DNA of 64,000 bases from positions 744,001 to 808,000 of the forward strand of contig OY969900.1 of NCBI GenBank assembly GCA_963704475.1. The letters are read 5' to 3'. The notes under the pieces are model-generated. The model saw nothing but the letters and a program-made list of their open reading frames with translations. It was not told the origin of the DNA and ran no database searches. This document shows positions 9,036 through 18,367 of this stretch, piece by piece. How positions within the stretch are numbered: position 1 is the stretch's first letter; each line of letters opens with the position of its first letter. The DNA comes from UBA9655 sp963704475 (GTDB lineage: Bacteria > Pseudomonadota > Alphaproteobacteria > UBA9655). Made by a program: the position numbers and the translations under genes.

Positions 9036-10419
9036 TAGTTCTTACACACAATCGTTGATCAGACTCATTTAATGCAGCTGGTAATCCGTGCGCAATAGAA
9101 GAAATAGATCCAGCCCCTAAACAAATAATCATATCCCCTTTTGTGGTGATTTTTTGCAACAGGTCGGATAACGCCTCTGATCCATCACAGACGTGCACAT
9201 CTCCTGTCATAGCGGTCGCCAACGCCTTATGATTTATTCCGGTTAGAGGAAGTTCTCGCGCCGCATAAACGGGTAAAACAATCGTTATATCCGCTCCCTC
9301 GCAGCACGTTGCAAAATCTTGAAAATGATGAGCAAGCCTACTGTATCGATGGGGTTCTAGAACCGCAATAACGCGCCCCTGGGTTGCATCCTTTGCCGCT
9401 CTCAAGGTCGCTCGAATTTCTACCGGATGGTGGGCATAATCATCGATGATTGTGATCCCATCCCATTCCCCAACAACCGTAAACCGCCGCTGAACCCCTG
9501 CAAACGAGCTAAAGGCTTTTTGAAGAGCAGAGGCTGTAATGCCGCACTCAAGAGCAATGGCCGCGACTCCCAAGGCATTCAACACATTATGTTGACCATA
9601 CAGCGAAAGAAAGATCTCCAGTGTCTGATCCCCTTTGACGAGCTCAAAAACAGACCCACGGGGAGTGAACCGAATATTTTGTGCGCGAACATCTGCCTCT
9701 TTATGCAAACCATAGGTGATGCAAGGATGCGTTGCTTTTATCTTTTGCCACAACGCATACACAGCCGGATGATCAATCCCAAGGATCGCGGTTCCTTGCG
9801 TTGCAAACGTTTCAAATGCTTTATGAAGCTCTTCCAGGGATCCATAATGATCCATGTGTTCAGGATCAATGTTCGTAATCAAGGAAATCTGCCTCGGGAG
9901 TTTTAGAAAACTTCCATCTGACTCATCAGCTTCTGCAATACACCAGTCCCCCTCACCCGCTTTGATATTAGACCCCCAGGCATTCATGATTCCCCCATTA
10001 ATCACCGTGGGAGCAAGGCCCGCCGTCTCAAAAACCCACCCCGTCAGCGCCGTCGTTGTCGTCTTTCCATGGGTCCCTGAAATGGCGATACCCTTTTTCT
10101 CTACCATAAGGAGTGCCAGCATGTCCGCCCGATGAAGAATAGGAAGATTTCGTGCGCGGGCTTCCTGAAGTTCAGGATTATTTTCTTTAATATCCGTTGA
10201 AAGCACAACAACATCTTTTCCCTCAAGGGCCGCAGAACCGTGTCCTACCTCGATCTGTACTCCTGCATTCTGCAAGCGTTCTGTATTGCTATTCTTTGAT
10301 AAATCACTGCCGCTTATAGAGTATCCCCGCATGGATAAAAGCTGCGCAATGCCACTCATCCCAATACCACCAACGCCAATAAAATGAATGTGTTTGTCTT
10401 TTAGGTCTTTGAGCGTCAT
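9022..10419 (-). CDS. murC: UDP-N-acetylmuramate--L-alanine ligase
   Basis: ATP-dependent ligase that adds the first amino acid, L-Ala, of the peptidoglycan stem peptide. 465 residues, full length. It shows the UDP-binding GIGGIGMSGIAQ motif at the N-terminus, the ATP P-loop SGTHGKTTTT (about 113-122), and the central YAHHPVEIRATL segment of Mur ligases. It starts 3 bases after the murG stop and overlaps murB by 14 bases, so it is part of one transcript. Nothing unusual. Confidence 0.97.
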   Translation of the reverse strand: MTLKDLKDKHIHFIGVGGIGMSGIAQLLSMRGYSISGSDLSKNSNTERLQNAGVQIEVGHGSAALEGKDVVVLSTDIKENNPELQEARARNLPILHRADMLALLMVEKKGIAISGTHGKTTTTALTGWVFETAGLAPTVINGGIMNAWGSNIKAGEGDWCIAEADESDGSFLKLPRQISLITNIDPEHMDHYGSLEELHKAFETFATQGTAILGIDHPAVYALWQKIKATHPCITYGLHKEADVRAQNIRFTPRGSVFELVKGDQTLEIFLSLYGQHNVLNALGVAAIALECGITASALQKAFSSFAGVQRRFTVVGEWDGITIIDDYAHHPVEIRATLRAAKDATQGRVIAVLEPHRYSRLAHHFQDFATCCEGADITIVLPVYAARELPLTGINHKALATAMTGDVHVCDGSEALSDLLQKITTKGDMIICLGAGSISSIAHGLPAALNESDQRLCVRTSVRN

Positions 10420-10422
10420 CTG

Positions 10423-11610
10423 TTATTCTTTCTCTGAAATTAGCCGGTTAACAAGATGCGCGAACCTTGAGGGTGCATCTGGAGTAGAAATTCCACGTAT
10501 ATTGACGCTTGCTTCTAGTAATTTCCAGGGGGAAGTTATTACATCGGATAAAAAATTAGATAAAGTATGGGAAGTAAAATCTTTTTCTCGCATCATCCAG
10601 GCCCCTCCCCTCTTCACAGCTTGTTGAGCATTATAAAATTGATGATCATCCATCGCATAAGGATAGGGGATGAAAATCGCTGGCCTCCCCGCAAGGGCAG
10701 CCTCCACAACACTTGAAGCACCTGCGCGAGAAATCACAAGATGGGCTTTTTTATACCGCTCTCCCATTTGATCTAAAAAGGGAGATAATTCAACATGCGC
10801 TTGGGTCTTCGCATAAAGAGACTGAGTTATTTTTAAAGACTCTTCCCGACATTGCTGACTAATATGAAGACGTCGTTGCACAGAGGGCTTCAAGAGATGG
10901 ATAGCTTGGGGGATAATATCCCCAAAAATACGAGCTCCTTGGCTTCCTCCTGTCACCAGAAGATAAAAAGGGGCATCTGCTTCAGAGGGGATATAAGAAG
11001 ACGCCTGAATCTCAGCCCGTATGGGAAGCCCTGTAAAGCTTACTTTCTTTTGACACCTCTGAGGTATATTTTCCACATGCGGGAATGACGTTGCTATACG
11101 CGTTACAAAGGGGCTCAAAAGACGATTCGTTCGCCCAAAATAAGCATCTGCTTGATGAATAATGATGGGAAGACGTAAAAGAATCGCTGCCAGCACAGTT
11201 GGAAAAGAAGCATACCCCCCAAACCCCACAACAACATCTGGCTTTAGTTGTCGCAAATAATAAAGAGCTACACCCACTCCCTGTATAAGCTTAATACCCC
11301 CTTTTAATTTCTGTTTTAGTCCCCCTTGAAAATGCTGGGCAGGGATTTTTACTATTTCAGCTCTCATCCCCTCACTGTCATCCTGAACTCGTTTCAGGAC
11401 CCCATGACAAGAAGATCCCGGATCAAGCCCGGGATGACAGTGTTGTTCAGGATGACAATGCTTCTCAGCATGACGTTTTCCACGTTCATCAGTAAACAGA
11501 AAAACCTCTATCCCCTGAGAAGTTAGCTCTTTAGCTAAAGCTTGAGAGGGGAATACATGCCCACCCGTACCACCAGAGCTCAAAACAACGCGTTTTTTAA
11601 GATCTTTCAT
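10423..11610 (-). CDS. murG: UDP-GlcNAc transferase MurG with an in-frame repeat insertion
   Basis: Peripheral membrane glycosyltransferase that adds GlcNAc to lipid I to give lipid II. Family landmarks are present: the glycine-rich SSGGTGGHVFPSQALA loop near the N-terminus, VVGFGGYASFPTVLA, VTGGSQGARIF, and the UDP-GlcNAc site SRAGASSVVEAALAGRPAIFIPYP. It is about 30 residues longer than usual. The excess lies between ERGKR and MRAEIVKIP (about residues 47-80) and is encoded by a palindromic repeat (CHPGLDPGSS...KRVQDD). ATG at 11610 is preferred, with AGGA 9 bases upstream. The start overlaps the end of ftsW. The inserted peptide sits in an N-domain loop and is probably tolerated. Confidence 0.94.
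   Translation of the reverse strand: MKDLKKRVVLSSGGTGGHVFPSQALAKELTSQGIEVFLFTDERGKRHAEKHCHPEQHCHPGLDPGSSCHGVLKRVQDDSEGMRAEIVKIPAQHFQGGLKQKLKGGIKLIQGVGVALYYLRQLKPDVVVGFGGYASFPTVLAAILLRLPIIIHQADAYFGRTNRLLSPFVTRIATSFPHVENIPQRCQKKVSFTGLPIRAEIQASSYIPSEADAPFYLLVTGGSQGARIFGDIIPQAIHLLKPSVQRRLHISQQCREESLKITQSLYAKTQAHVELSPFLDQMGERYKKAHLVISRAGASSVVEAALAGRPAIFIPYPYAMDDHQFYNAQQAVKRGGAWMMREKDFTSHTLSNFLSDVITSPWKLLEASVNIRGISTPDAPSRFAHLVNRLISEKE
11376..11457. repeat. Palindromic element inserted in frame inside murG
   Basis: 82-bp element ending in perfect inverted TGTCATCCTGAA / TTCAGGATGACA. Internal hairpins are CCTGAACTCGTTTCAGG and a CCCGG...CCGGG stem. Related copies lie at 12759-12846 and 51414-51482 in intergenic DNA. 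Inside murG it is read through without a stop. Confidence 0.88.
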
Positions 11611-12733
11611 GAACATCAATCCTACGACGCGTTAACCCTAAGACCATTCCTAGACCTATGGCCAGGGCTAAGAGAGAGGACCCTCCATAGCTTATGAAAG
11701 GCAGCGTCATTCCCTTTGTAGGCATCAAATTTAAAGTTGATGCCATATTGATAATAGCTTGCAAGCCAAACTGGACCATAAGACCCGCAACAGCCAACAC
11801 AACAAATAAATTTTTTTCCTCAAAAAGACGATTTAATGAACGTAAAATAATGAACGCAAAGATGCACACCAAAAAAAGACAAAAGATTAATCCAAATTCT
11901 TCCCCTGCGACGGCAAAAATAAAGTCAGCATGCGCATCAGGAAGAAACTTCTTTACCGTTCCCTCCCCTGGCCCTTTCCCTATAAAACCTCCACCCGCAA
12001 AGGCATCTAAAGATTGAGTGATTTGATAATGATCACCGAATTTATCCCCCCCATTTGAGAAGAGAAAATGATCAAGGCGACGTCTCACATGTGGAAGCAA
12101 AAAATAACACCCGAGTAGTCCCCCAAGACCACACCCGGCTGCTGAAAAAATCCAAATAAGAGGCAACCCTGCAAGGAAAAGTTGCGAAAACCACATCACC
12201 GTAATAAGAGCTGCCATGCCTAAATCTGGCTGAAGGAGCAAGAATGTTATAACCACCAGAAAAAGAGCCATTGAAATAATATTCCCAGGAAAAGATGGCT
12301 GAGAAAGGTGTTTAGAAAAGAGCAACGCTGACACAACAGCAAATGCAGGCTTTACAAATTCAGACACTTGAATGGACATCCCCCCCACCACAAGCCACCG
12401 ACTCGCTCCTTTAACTTCAGCTCCTATAAAGAGTGTCAAAAAAAGCCCCCCCACACTAAGGACAAAAAGTCCCAGAGAAAACCGTTTGATATTTTCAAGA
12501 GATAGAAGAGAAACACCTCCTAAAATCCCAAGGGTGGGGATTAAAAAAAGAAGATGCTTCTTAATGAAATGAAGAGAATTCCAATGATGTTGATCTGCAA
12601 CAGCTGGACTTGCAGCCATAATGAGGAGTATCCCCATAAAAATAAGAATCAGCACTGCACTCAAAGTCCAGCGATCAACTGTCCACCACCAACGTCCTAT
12701 CAGGTTTGTATTTGTACGGGCCAAAGAGAGCAT
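11597..12733 (-). CDS. ftsW: Cell-division lipid II polymerase FtsW
   Basis: SEDS-family integral membrane protein that polymerises lipid II at the septum. 378 residues with about ten hydrophobic segments. Family signatures visible are HADFIFAVAGEEFG (about residues 270-283) and the terminal PTKGMTLPFISYGGSSLLA motif. Position between murD and murG supports FtsW over its paralogue RodA. It overlaps murG slightly (ends 11597). Upstream there is a ~380-bp gap to murD filled by two palindromic repeats, so it may need read-through from murD or its own promoter. Confidence 0.94.
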   Translation of the reverse strand: MLSLARTNTNLIGRWWWTVDRWTLSAVLILIFMGILLIMAASPAVADQHHWNSLHFIKKHLLFLIPTLGILGGVSLLSLENIKRFSLGLFVLSVGGLFLTLFIGAEVKGASRWLVVGGMSIQVSEFVKPAFAVVSALLFSKHLSQPSFPGNIISMALFLVVITFLLLQPDLGMAALITVMWFSQLFLAGLPLIWIFSAAGCGLGGLLGCYFLLPHVRRRLDHFLFSNGGDKFGDHYQITQSLDAFAGGGFIGKGPGEGTVKKFLPDAHADFIFAVAGEEFGLIFCLFLVCIFAFIILRSLNRLFEEKNLFVVLAVAGLMVQFGLQAIINMASTLNLMPTKGMTLPFISYGGSSLLALAIGLGMVLGLTRRRIDVHERS

Positions 12734-12758
12734 TATAGGTTGCCATCCTGCACAACAC

Positions 12759-12846
12759 TGTCATCCTGAACCATGTCCTCGGCTCTGATTGAGGATTGTT
12801 TCAGGACCTCATGACAATAGGATCCCGAAATGAATTCGGGATGATA
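12759..12846. repeat. Palindromic element, same family as in murG
   Basis: Starts TGTCATCCTGAACC and ends with a CCCGAAATGAATTCGGGAT hairpin. It lies between ftsW and murD. The same CCCGAAATGAATTCGGGATGA end occurs at 51414-51482. Confidence 0.82.
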
Positions 12847-12940
12847 ACCGCACACAATATATGGATATTTTATATTTATCATTTTAACATATTAATTTTA
12901 AAAGTCAAGTTTTCTAATTAGTCCATCCAATAAAAATTAT

Positions 12941-13137
12941 TCCCCCGTTGTCATCCCCCGCCTTCGCGGGGGCAGACTCTCGGGCTAGAAAAGGTTTGCT
13001 TCTCGCAAAAAAACATTACCTTTTCTTGAACCGAGGATCTTGCTTCCACCCCTCCCCCCAAAAAGATCCTCGATGAAGAAGTCCTAAAATTTTCTTCGCA
13101 AATTAAGGACTTCTAGCTCGAGGATGACAACGGGGGA
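12941..13137. repeat. 197-bp palindromic element with 16-bp terminal inverted repeats
   Basis: Perfect ends TCCCCCGTTGTCATCC (12941-12956) and its complement (13122-13137). Inside are three further hairpins: CCCGCCTTCGCGGGG, CGAGGATCTT/AAGATCCTCG (13032-13041 with 13063-13072), and GAAGTCCT/AGGACTTC (13078-13085 with 13106-13113). Its right end supplies the last codons and stop of murD. A related fragment is at 37975-38021. Confidence 0.88.
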
Positions 13138-14528
13138 GATGCATTTGCAACTCCTTCTTCCTTCACAATCTCTGCAACGTAAAGACAAAAAGCCCCGCCT
13201 CTGTCTTCAAAATCTCGAAATTGATCAAAGCTTGCACAGGCCGGCGATAAAAGCACCACTGCTTCCGCATGATGTCGCGAAAACGCCATCTCTGCAGCCT
13301 TTTGTGTCGCCTCAATGAGTGTATGACAACATGTATACGATACTTTTCCCGTCAATGTAAGGGCAAAATCTTTTGTTGCTTCCCCATACAAAAAAGCATG
13401 GGTAATAGACGGAAAATAAGGCTTAAGAGAGGAAATTCCCCCTTCCTTTTGTCTTCCCCCGAGGAGTAAGTAAAGAGGCGTTCCCTGATAACAGGTTAAC
13501 GCTTTTTCAGTGGCCTCCGCGTTTGTTCCCTTGCTATCATTAATAAAGAGCACATTTTTATGACGTGCAACAATTTGTTGGCGGTGTGGAAGCCCTGGAA
13601 AGGACGCAATAGGTCTAATAATTTCATTTGGCGTAAGCGCAAAGACGCGAAGCGCTCCATAAACGGCCGCTATATTCTGCCAATTGTGCCGTCCTTTTAA
13701 TCGCTCAAACTCTCTCACATCCACAATAGGATTCATGTTTTCATAAAGGATGCCATCTTGTACAGAAATTCCCACGGGAAGCAATTGAGAGAGGGAAATA
13801 GGAAGAAGTTTTACGGTTCCGGCTTCTTGTAAGGCCTCATAAATGGCCAAACAATAGGGATCATCTACACTCACCACCAACGTATCTTCTGGGGTTGCGT
13901 TTCTATAGATACCGCATTTGGCAGCAACATACCCCTCCATCCCCCCATGCCGCTCTAAATGATCGGGCGTAATATTCAGCAAAACACCAATATGAGCATG
14001 AAAATGAGGGGAAATTTCAAGTTGATACGATGACATCTCTAAGACATAGATACCGTCCTCTTGCAGAGGCATAAGGTCAAGAGCGGGAATCCCAATATTT
14101 CCGCCAGTCTCGACAGCGGCCCCCTTTTCTTTCAGAATATGGCCGATTAAGCTTGTCGTTGTTGACTTTCCATTCGTTCCCGTAATGGCAATATACGTCG
14201 CTTTAGGCTGACTGATACATAAAACATCAATATCGCTGATAGGAGATATCCCCGCCAGCTTGGCGCGCGCAACATGAGGGTGCGGAGCAGGATGATCATG
14301 GGGAATTCCTGGACTTAGGATGAAGTAATCCACATCTTTCCAGTCAATCGTCGTCAGGTCTGTGAGGGAAATTCCGAGTGTCCGCGCTTTATCACGCGCA
14401 GTTTCCTGGTCATCCCAAGCAACAACATGCGCTCCCGCTTCCTTGCACGCCCTAACTGCAGATGCGCCAGATCGCCCTAGCCCTAGGACAACAACGTTTT
14501 TATGTTTGAAAGAGCCAGGGATAATCAT
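13113..14528 (-). CDS. murD: UDP-N-acetylmuramoylalanine--D-glutamate ligase
   Basis: ATP-dependent ligase adding D-Glu to UDP-MurNAc-L-Ala. 471 residues. Landmarks are the N-terminal GLGRSGASAVRA Rossmann loop, the ATP P-loop ITGTNGKSTTTSLIGH (about 114-129), the DHLERHGG segment and the C-terminal LLLGGRQKEGG and LLSPACASFDQF motifs. The natural end comes soon after FCLYVAEIVKE; the final residues SPPLSSSS and the stop codon are read out of the 197-bp palindrome at 12941-13137. The start abuts mraY (1 base). Function should be intact because all catalytic motifs are upstream of the altered tail. Confidence 0.95.
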   Translation of the reverse strand: MIIPGSFKHKNVVVLGLGRSGASAVRACKEAGAHVVAWDDQETARDKARTLGISLTDLTTIDWKDVDYFILSPGIPHDHPAPHPHVARAKLAGISPISDIDVLCISQPKATYIAITGTNGKSTTTSLIGHILKEKGAAVETGGNIGIPALDLMPLQEDGIYVLEMSSYQLEISPHFHAHIGVLLNITPDHLERHGGMEGYVAAKCGIYRNATPEDTLVVSVDDPYCLAIYEALQEAGTVKLLPISLSQLLPVGISVQDGILYENMNPIVDVREFERLKGRHNWQNIAAVYGALRVFALTPNEIIRPIASFPGLPHRQQIVARHKNVLFINDSKGTNAEATEKALTCYQGTPLYLLLGGRQKEGGISSLKPYFPSITHAFLYGEATKDFALTLTGKVSYTCCHTLIEATQKAAEMAFSRHHAEAVVLLSPACASFDQFRDFEDRGGAFCLYVAEIVKEEGVANASPPLSSSS

Positions 14529-15620
14529 TTACCGCAGTTTCAATGTCGCAAGACCAATTAAAGCCAGCACAATGGAAATAATCCAAAAGCGAAAAACAAT
14601 CGTTGGCTCAGACCATCCTTTCTTTTCGAAATGGTGATGGATAGGAGCCATCAGAAAAATCCGCTTTCCTCCTGAAAGCTTAAAATATCCAACCTGGAGG
14701 ATCACAGAAATCGCCTCCATCACAAAAAGCCCCCCCACAATCGCAAGCACAAGTTCATGTTTTGTAATGACAGCCATTATCCCAAGAGCACCTCCTACAG
14801 CCAGAGATCCGGTATCCCCCATAAAGACAAGCGCAGGCGGGGCATTATACCAGAGAAACCCAAGGCCTGCCCCCAGTAAAGCTCCACAAAAAATGGCAAG
14901 CTCCCCAGTTCCTGGGACAAAAGGAATCTGCAAATAATTCGCAAAAATATGATTCCCCACAAGATATGCAATCAACATAAAACACGCCGCCACAATCATA
15001 ACAGGACCGATCGCGAGTCCATCTAATCCATCCGTCAAGTTAACGGCGTTTGACGCCCCTACAACAACAAAAATGCCGAAGGGGATATAAAGCCATCCTA
15101 AATTAATCCAAACATTCTTAAAAAAAGGAATCGATGTGCTTGTTGCAAGCTCTGATGTTCCAAGATACATCACCCCATACACAGCAAGCGCACTCATGAT
15201 AATCTGCAAGCAAAGCTTCTTTTTTCCTGATAGTCCTTTTGTATTACGCTTTGTGAGCTTTAGATAGTCATCCAGAGCCCCCACCACCCCAAAACCAAGT
15301 GTTATCAAAAGGACAATCCATACATACCTATTCGCCAAATTAGCCCACAATAGAACACTTAACGTCAGCGCTAAGAGAATGAGACTTCCCCCCATCGTCG
15401 GCGTTCCTTGTTTTGTTTTAAGATGAGATTCTGGCCCATCATCACGAATAGGCTGACCTTGACGTTGTTTTTTCTTTAACCATCGAATAAGAGCGGGACC
15501 ACACAAAAAACTAATCAAGAGCGCGGTCAAAAGGGCTCCCGCTGTTCGAAAGGTAATATAGCGAAAAAGATTAAAAAAAACGCTCTCGTGCCCTAAAAGG
15601 GTGTAGAGGTAATAAAACAT
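14529..15620 (-). CDS. mraY: Phospho-MurNAc-pentapeptide transferase (lipid I synthase)
   Basis: Integral membrane enzyme transferring phospho-MurNAc-pentapeptide to undecaprenyl phosphate. About 363 residues with ten hydrophobic segments. Signature motifs are DDGPESHLKTKQGTPTMGG, the Asp pair in GALDDYLKLT, NAVNLTDGLDGLA, and the HHH box MAPIHHHFEKKGW. ATG at 15620 (MFYYLYTLLG) matches family starts better than the upstream ATG at 15662. It is the first gene of the minus-strand peptidoglycan unit; murE and murF, which often precede it, are not upstream. Confidence 0.96.
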   Translation of the reverse strand: MFYYLYTLLGHESVFFNLFRYITFRTAGALLTALLISFLCGPALIRWLKKKQRQGQPIRDDGPESHLKTKQGTPTMGGSLILLALTLSVLLWANLANRYVWIVLLITLGFGVVGALDDYLKLTKRNTKGLSGKKKLCLQIIMSALAVYGVMYLGTSELATSTSIPFFKNVWINLGWLYIPFGIFVVVGASNAVNLTDGLDGLAIGPVMIVAACFMLIAYLVGNHIFANYLQIPFVPGTGELAIFCGALLGAGLGFLWYNAPPALVFMGDTGSLAVGGALGIMAVITKHELVLAIVGGLFVMEAISVILQVGYFKLSGGKRIFLMAPIHHHFEKKGWSEPTIVFRFWIISIVLALIGLATLKLR

Positions 15621-15867
15621 GGGATAGCCTATCGTTGCTTCAATACTATGGGGATAGCACATTTAAGTCTTTTTTAAAAAGAAGAATTTGATGAAGTACG
15701 GGCGTGAAGACAAAATAAAAACAGGCACACCCGTCTAAAAAATTTTTTTGAGACTTGATTTCTGCTGAAAGAACTGCAAAATGTAACAAATAAGTATGAG
15801 TGGTACATGTTTATCTTTTCTTCAAAAATCCTCTCAAGCCTACACAACATTACCAGGGTAGCTGACG

Positions 15868-16275
15868 ATGACAAATGACGTATTAGCGACTGAACCTCAG
15901 GGGCTTATCCAACAATTAACGCGCTTTGGTATTATAGGCTTTGGGGTCCTTGGTGTTCACTTACTGCTCGTGATGTACCTTGTAAAACAGTGGGGAATCC
16001 ATCCGTTAAATGCAAATATCCTGAGTTTTTGCGTCTCCATCCAGTTAAGTTATTGGGGACATTATAAGTGGACATTTAAGGCAGACCATATTTCTCATAA
16101 AAGTGCTAGCGCCCGTTTTCTTATGATTACGTGTGGGACATTTACTCTCAATGAAGTCCTGTATGCCATGGTATTGCAGATGACAAATTTGTCTTATGAC
16201 GTCGCCCTCTTTATCGTTGCACTTTTTATTGCAGCTTCGCGCTTTGTTTTGACTAAATTTTGGGTCTTCCGATAA
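15868..16275 (+). CDS. GtrA-like four-helix membrane protein
   Basis: Small (135 aa) integral membrane protein of the GtrA/DPMS family, thought to flip or help flip polyprenyl-linked sugars. Four hydrophobic helices are visible (about residues 20-40, 46-64, 82-104 and 108-126), with the family-typical end RFVLTKFWVFR. The start ATG at 15868 is used although its ribosome site is weak (AGGGTAGCTGACG). No glycosyltransferase partner is adjacent; the gene stands alone between mraY (divergent) and an IS630 remnant. Family placement is good, role is inferred. Confidence 0.8.
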   Translation: MTNDVLATEPQGLIQQLTRFGIIGFGVLGVHLLLVMYLVKQWGIHPLNANILSFCVSIQLSYWGHYKWTFKADHISHKSASARFLMITCGTFTLNEVLYAMVLQMTNLSYDVALFIVALFIAASRFVLTKFWVFR

Positions 16276-16400
16276 TCTGTTGGGAAAATTCTTCAAGAAG
16301 GTAGAGATAATAAGCAGAGACTAAATGAACACTCACGGAGGAAGCCCCCATGGTTTTTTCGCGCGTATAAAGCATTCTTCTTTTAGAAAGGAGAATGGCA

Positions 16401-17460
16401 ATGGGTATGCATACGAACAAGGCGATAAAAGAGCCGGATTTAGAGAAATTAAGTTTGCTCATGCAAGAGGTTGAGACTTCATCAGATTTCCGAAGACTTC
16501 AATGCGTTTATTTACGAGGACAAGAACTAACTGCGAAAGAGGTTTCAAGAATTACCTTGTATTCCGTTGGCCATATCAAAAGCATATGGACGTCTTATTT
16601 TAAAGGAGGTTTAGAGGCGCTACAGATAAAGCCCAGTGGAGGACGTCATCGGAGCAACTTAAGTATTGAAGAAGAAAAAGACTTGATAGCTCACTATACG
16701 TCAGCAGGAGAAAATGGCCAGATTCTTGAAATTGGTCCTCTTTACAGAGGATTATGTAAAAAAATGGGGCGTCCAGTTGCTTTGACAACAGCCTATCGTT
16801 TAGCTTATCGGCATGGGTGGCGTAAAATTTCTCCACGTCCCAGACACCCGGGACAAGTTCCAATGGCCGCCCAGTATTTTAAAGTTTTTTTTTCCTAAAC
16901 TCATTGAGGAAGTCAAAGAAGAAGCGAGCAAACTTGGAATGCCTTTACGGGTAATGTTTCAAGATGAAGCGCGATTTGGGCGCATAACAGATCCAAAACG
17001 CTGCTGGTCTCCCAAAGGTGTGAGGCCTATTGTCTCTTCACAAATTGTTCGAGAATACACCTATCTTTATGGAGCGGTGAGCCCACAAGATGGCCGGTCA
17101 GACTTTCTTATCTTACCTGCGATGAATCTTGTAAATATGGAGATTTTTTTAAACGAGATCCGTCTTCGTTATCCTGACGAATACATCTTCCTTTTCTTTG
17201 ATGGCGCCACTGGACATAGCTTAAAGGGCCTCAAAATTCCTCCAAACATGTCGATTGAGACAATCCCTGCCTATTCGCCAGAAATAAATCCCACTGAAAA
17301 CATATGGGACGACCTGCGTGAAAAATTCTTCGGAAATCTTCTCTTTCATTCTATGAACGCTCCAAAAAACAGATTATGCGAAGCCGCAATGGCCTATGAG
17401 GCTGATCATGAAAAAGTTAAATCCATTACGGGTTGGCAATGGATTTTATCTGCTCTTTGA
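16401..17460 (+). pseudogene. IS630 family transposase, frameshifted at a T9 run
   Basis: DDE transposase split in two frames. The first part (16401-16898) carries the helix-turn-helix region (LTAKEVSRITLYSVGHIKSI). The second (from about 16890) carries the catalytic residues: Asp in FQDEARFG, Asp in FFDGATGH, and Glu in YSPEINPTENIWDDL. The break is at nine T residues (16885-16893), and the downstream frame is +1 relative to the upstream one. This is either a disabling indel or a slippage site of the kind used by some IS elements to make the full enzyme. ATG at 16401 has AAGGAG 7 bases upstream. At 17465-17474 the sequence AAATGGTAT matches the terminal repeat of the second IS630 at 54.7 kb; no matching left end is visible. 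Confidence 0.85.
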
Positions 17461-17535
17461 TCGCTAAATGGTATGAGATAAATCTTTTGAAATTGGAACT
17501 TATCACCCATCAATTTATATAAAGCCATAGAGATC

Positions 17536-17663
17536 CTGGAAATTTTTTAAGGAAGCAGCATCTTCGGAAAGAACGTAAGCCTCGTTTAAAAGAAGAGAGA
17601 AGTGATCTTGAGGCTTTTTTGGCCCCCTTTTTTCAGCGTGACACTAGATTTACTCCCCATTAA
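17536..17663 (+). other. Coding-like remnant, identity unknown
   Basis: A short frame in the 363-bp gap after the IS630 reads LRKQHLRKERKPRLKEER...FLAPFFQ and then stops. It is basic and looks like the C-terminal tail of a lost protein, possibly a transposase. No start is visible. The rest of 17461-17826 shows nothing else I can identify. Confidence 0.25.
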
Positions 17664-17826
17664 CGAAAATTTAACCCCGCATCCGTTAAGATTAGTTCAA
17701 TGAATAGTCGCTATAAGATGAGAGTGAGAGAGATTCACTTTTTCTCAAAGCGCGTGATTCAAACCCCTTATGGGTCATGTCCATAGGGTCAACGATTTTG
17801 AAACTCTAAAAATAAGGAATATGATT

Positions 17827-18258
17827 ATGGAAAAGAAAAATTTACGTAGCTTACTCATCGGCGTTAGCGCTGCTGCTGGGATTCTTGTTGTGGGACAGTC
17901 AGCTCAATGCTTGTTTGGCGGCCCCACCTACTGTTGCGAAAAAGATGGATCTTCAGTCAAGGCAGGACTCCTTGCTGCGAAGTTCAAGGCCGGTAAGCTA
18001 ACTTTAGAAGAACTCACAGACGCAGTCTGTGGAGCAGAGGGACTAGTAGGTACTTGTGAGAAAGTATCTGGAAGCAGCTGTAGTAGTAAGGTGCTCACGG
18101 ATCCCACTCATAAGCATTCAAATAATAGTGTAAATACTGCCATCACAAAATTTGCATCGACTGAGAGCCTCGATGTTCTATGCGCACCTGCTGCAGTTGA
18201 AGCTGAACCAGCAGAAACGCCAGCAGAGGAAGCTGCAGTAGAGGCTGCAGAACAATAA
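17827..18258 (+). CDS. Small exported Cys-containing protein, paralogue 1
   Basis: About 143 residues, not a family I recognise. The N-terminus MEKKNLRSLLIGVSAAAGIL is a signal peptide. The mature part has about eight Cys, including YCCEKD and SSCSSK, and ends in a low-complexity Ala/Glu tail (AEPAETPAEEAAVEAAEQ). ATG at 17827 is chosen because AAGGA lies 8 bases upstream; the neighbour gene has the same arrangement. The next gene at 18368 has an almost identical signal peptide and leader DNA but an unrelated mature sequence, which suggests duplication followed by fast divergence. Probably secreted or periplasmic; a host-directed effector role is only a guess. Confidence 0.75.
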   Translation: MEKKNLRSLLIGVSAAAGILVVGQSAQCLFGGPTYCCEKDGSSVKAGLLAAKFKAGKLTLEELTDAVCGAEGLVGTCEKVSGSSCSSKVLTDPTHKHSNNSVNTAITKFASTESLDVLCAPAAVEAEPAETPAEEAAVEAAEQ

Positions 18259-18277
18259 ATAAGTTCCCTCTGCATAT

Positions 18278-18326
18278 AAATTCCCTCTTTCCCCCTCTGT
18301 CCCAACGGGGGTGGAAAGGGGAATTT
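18278..18326. terminator. Long imperfect hairpin between the two paralogues
   Basis: AAATTCCC...TTTCC-CCC pairs with GGGG-TGGAAAGGGGAATTT around a CTGTCCCAAC-like loop. There is no U-run, so this may be a processing or stability hairpin rather than a classical terminator. Confidence 0.4.
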
Positions 18327-18367
18327 AAGAACATGTACAATCTGAAAATAGAATAAGGAAGATAATG

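Noticed and set aside
16350..16370. A six-codon ORF (MVFSRV) with GGAGG 8 bases upstream
   Set aside because: It lies in the truncated IS630 left end with no structure or target gene to suggest regulation; probably chance.
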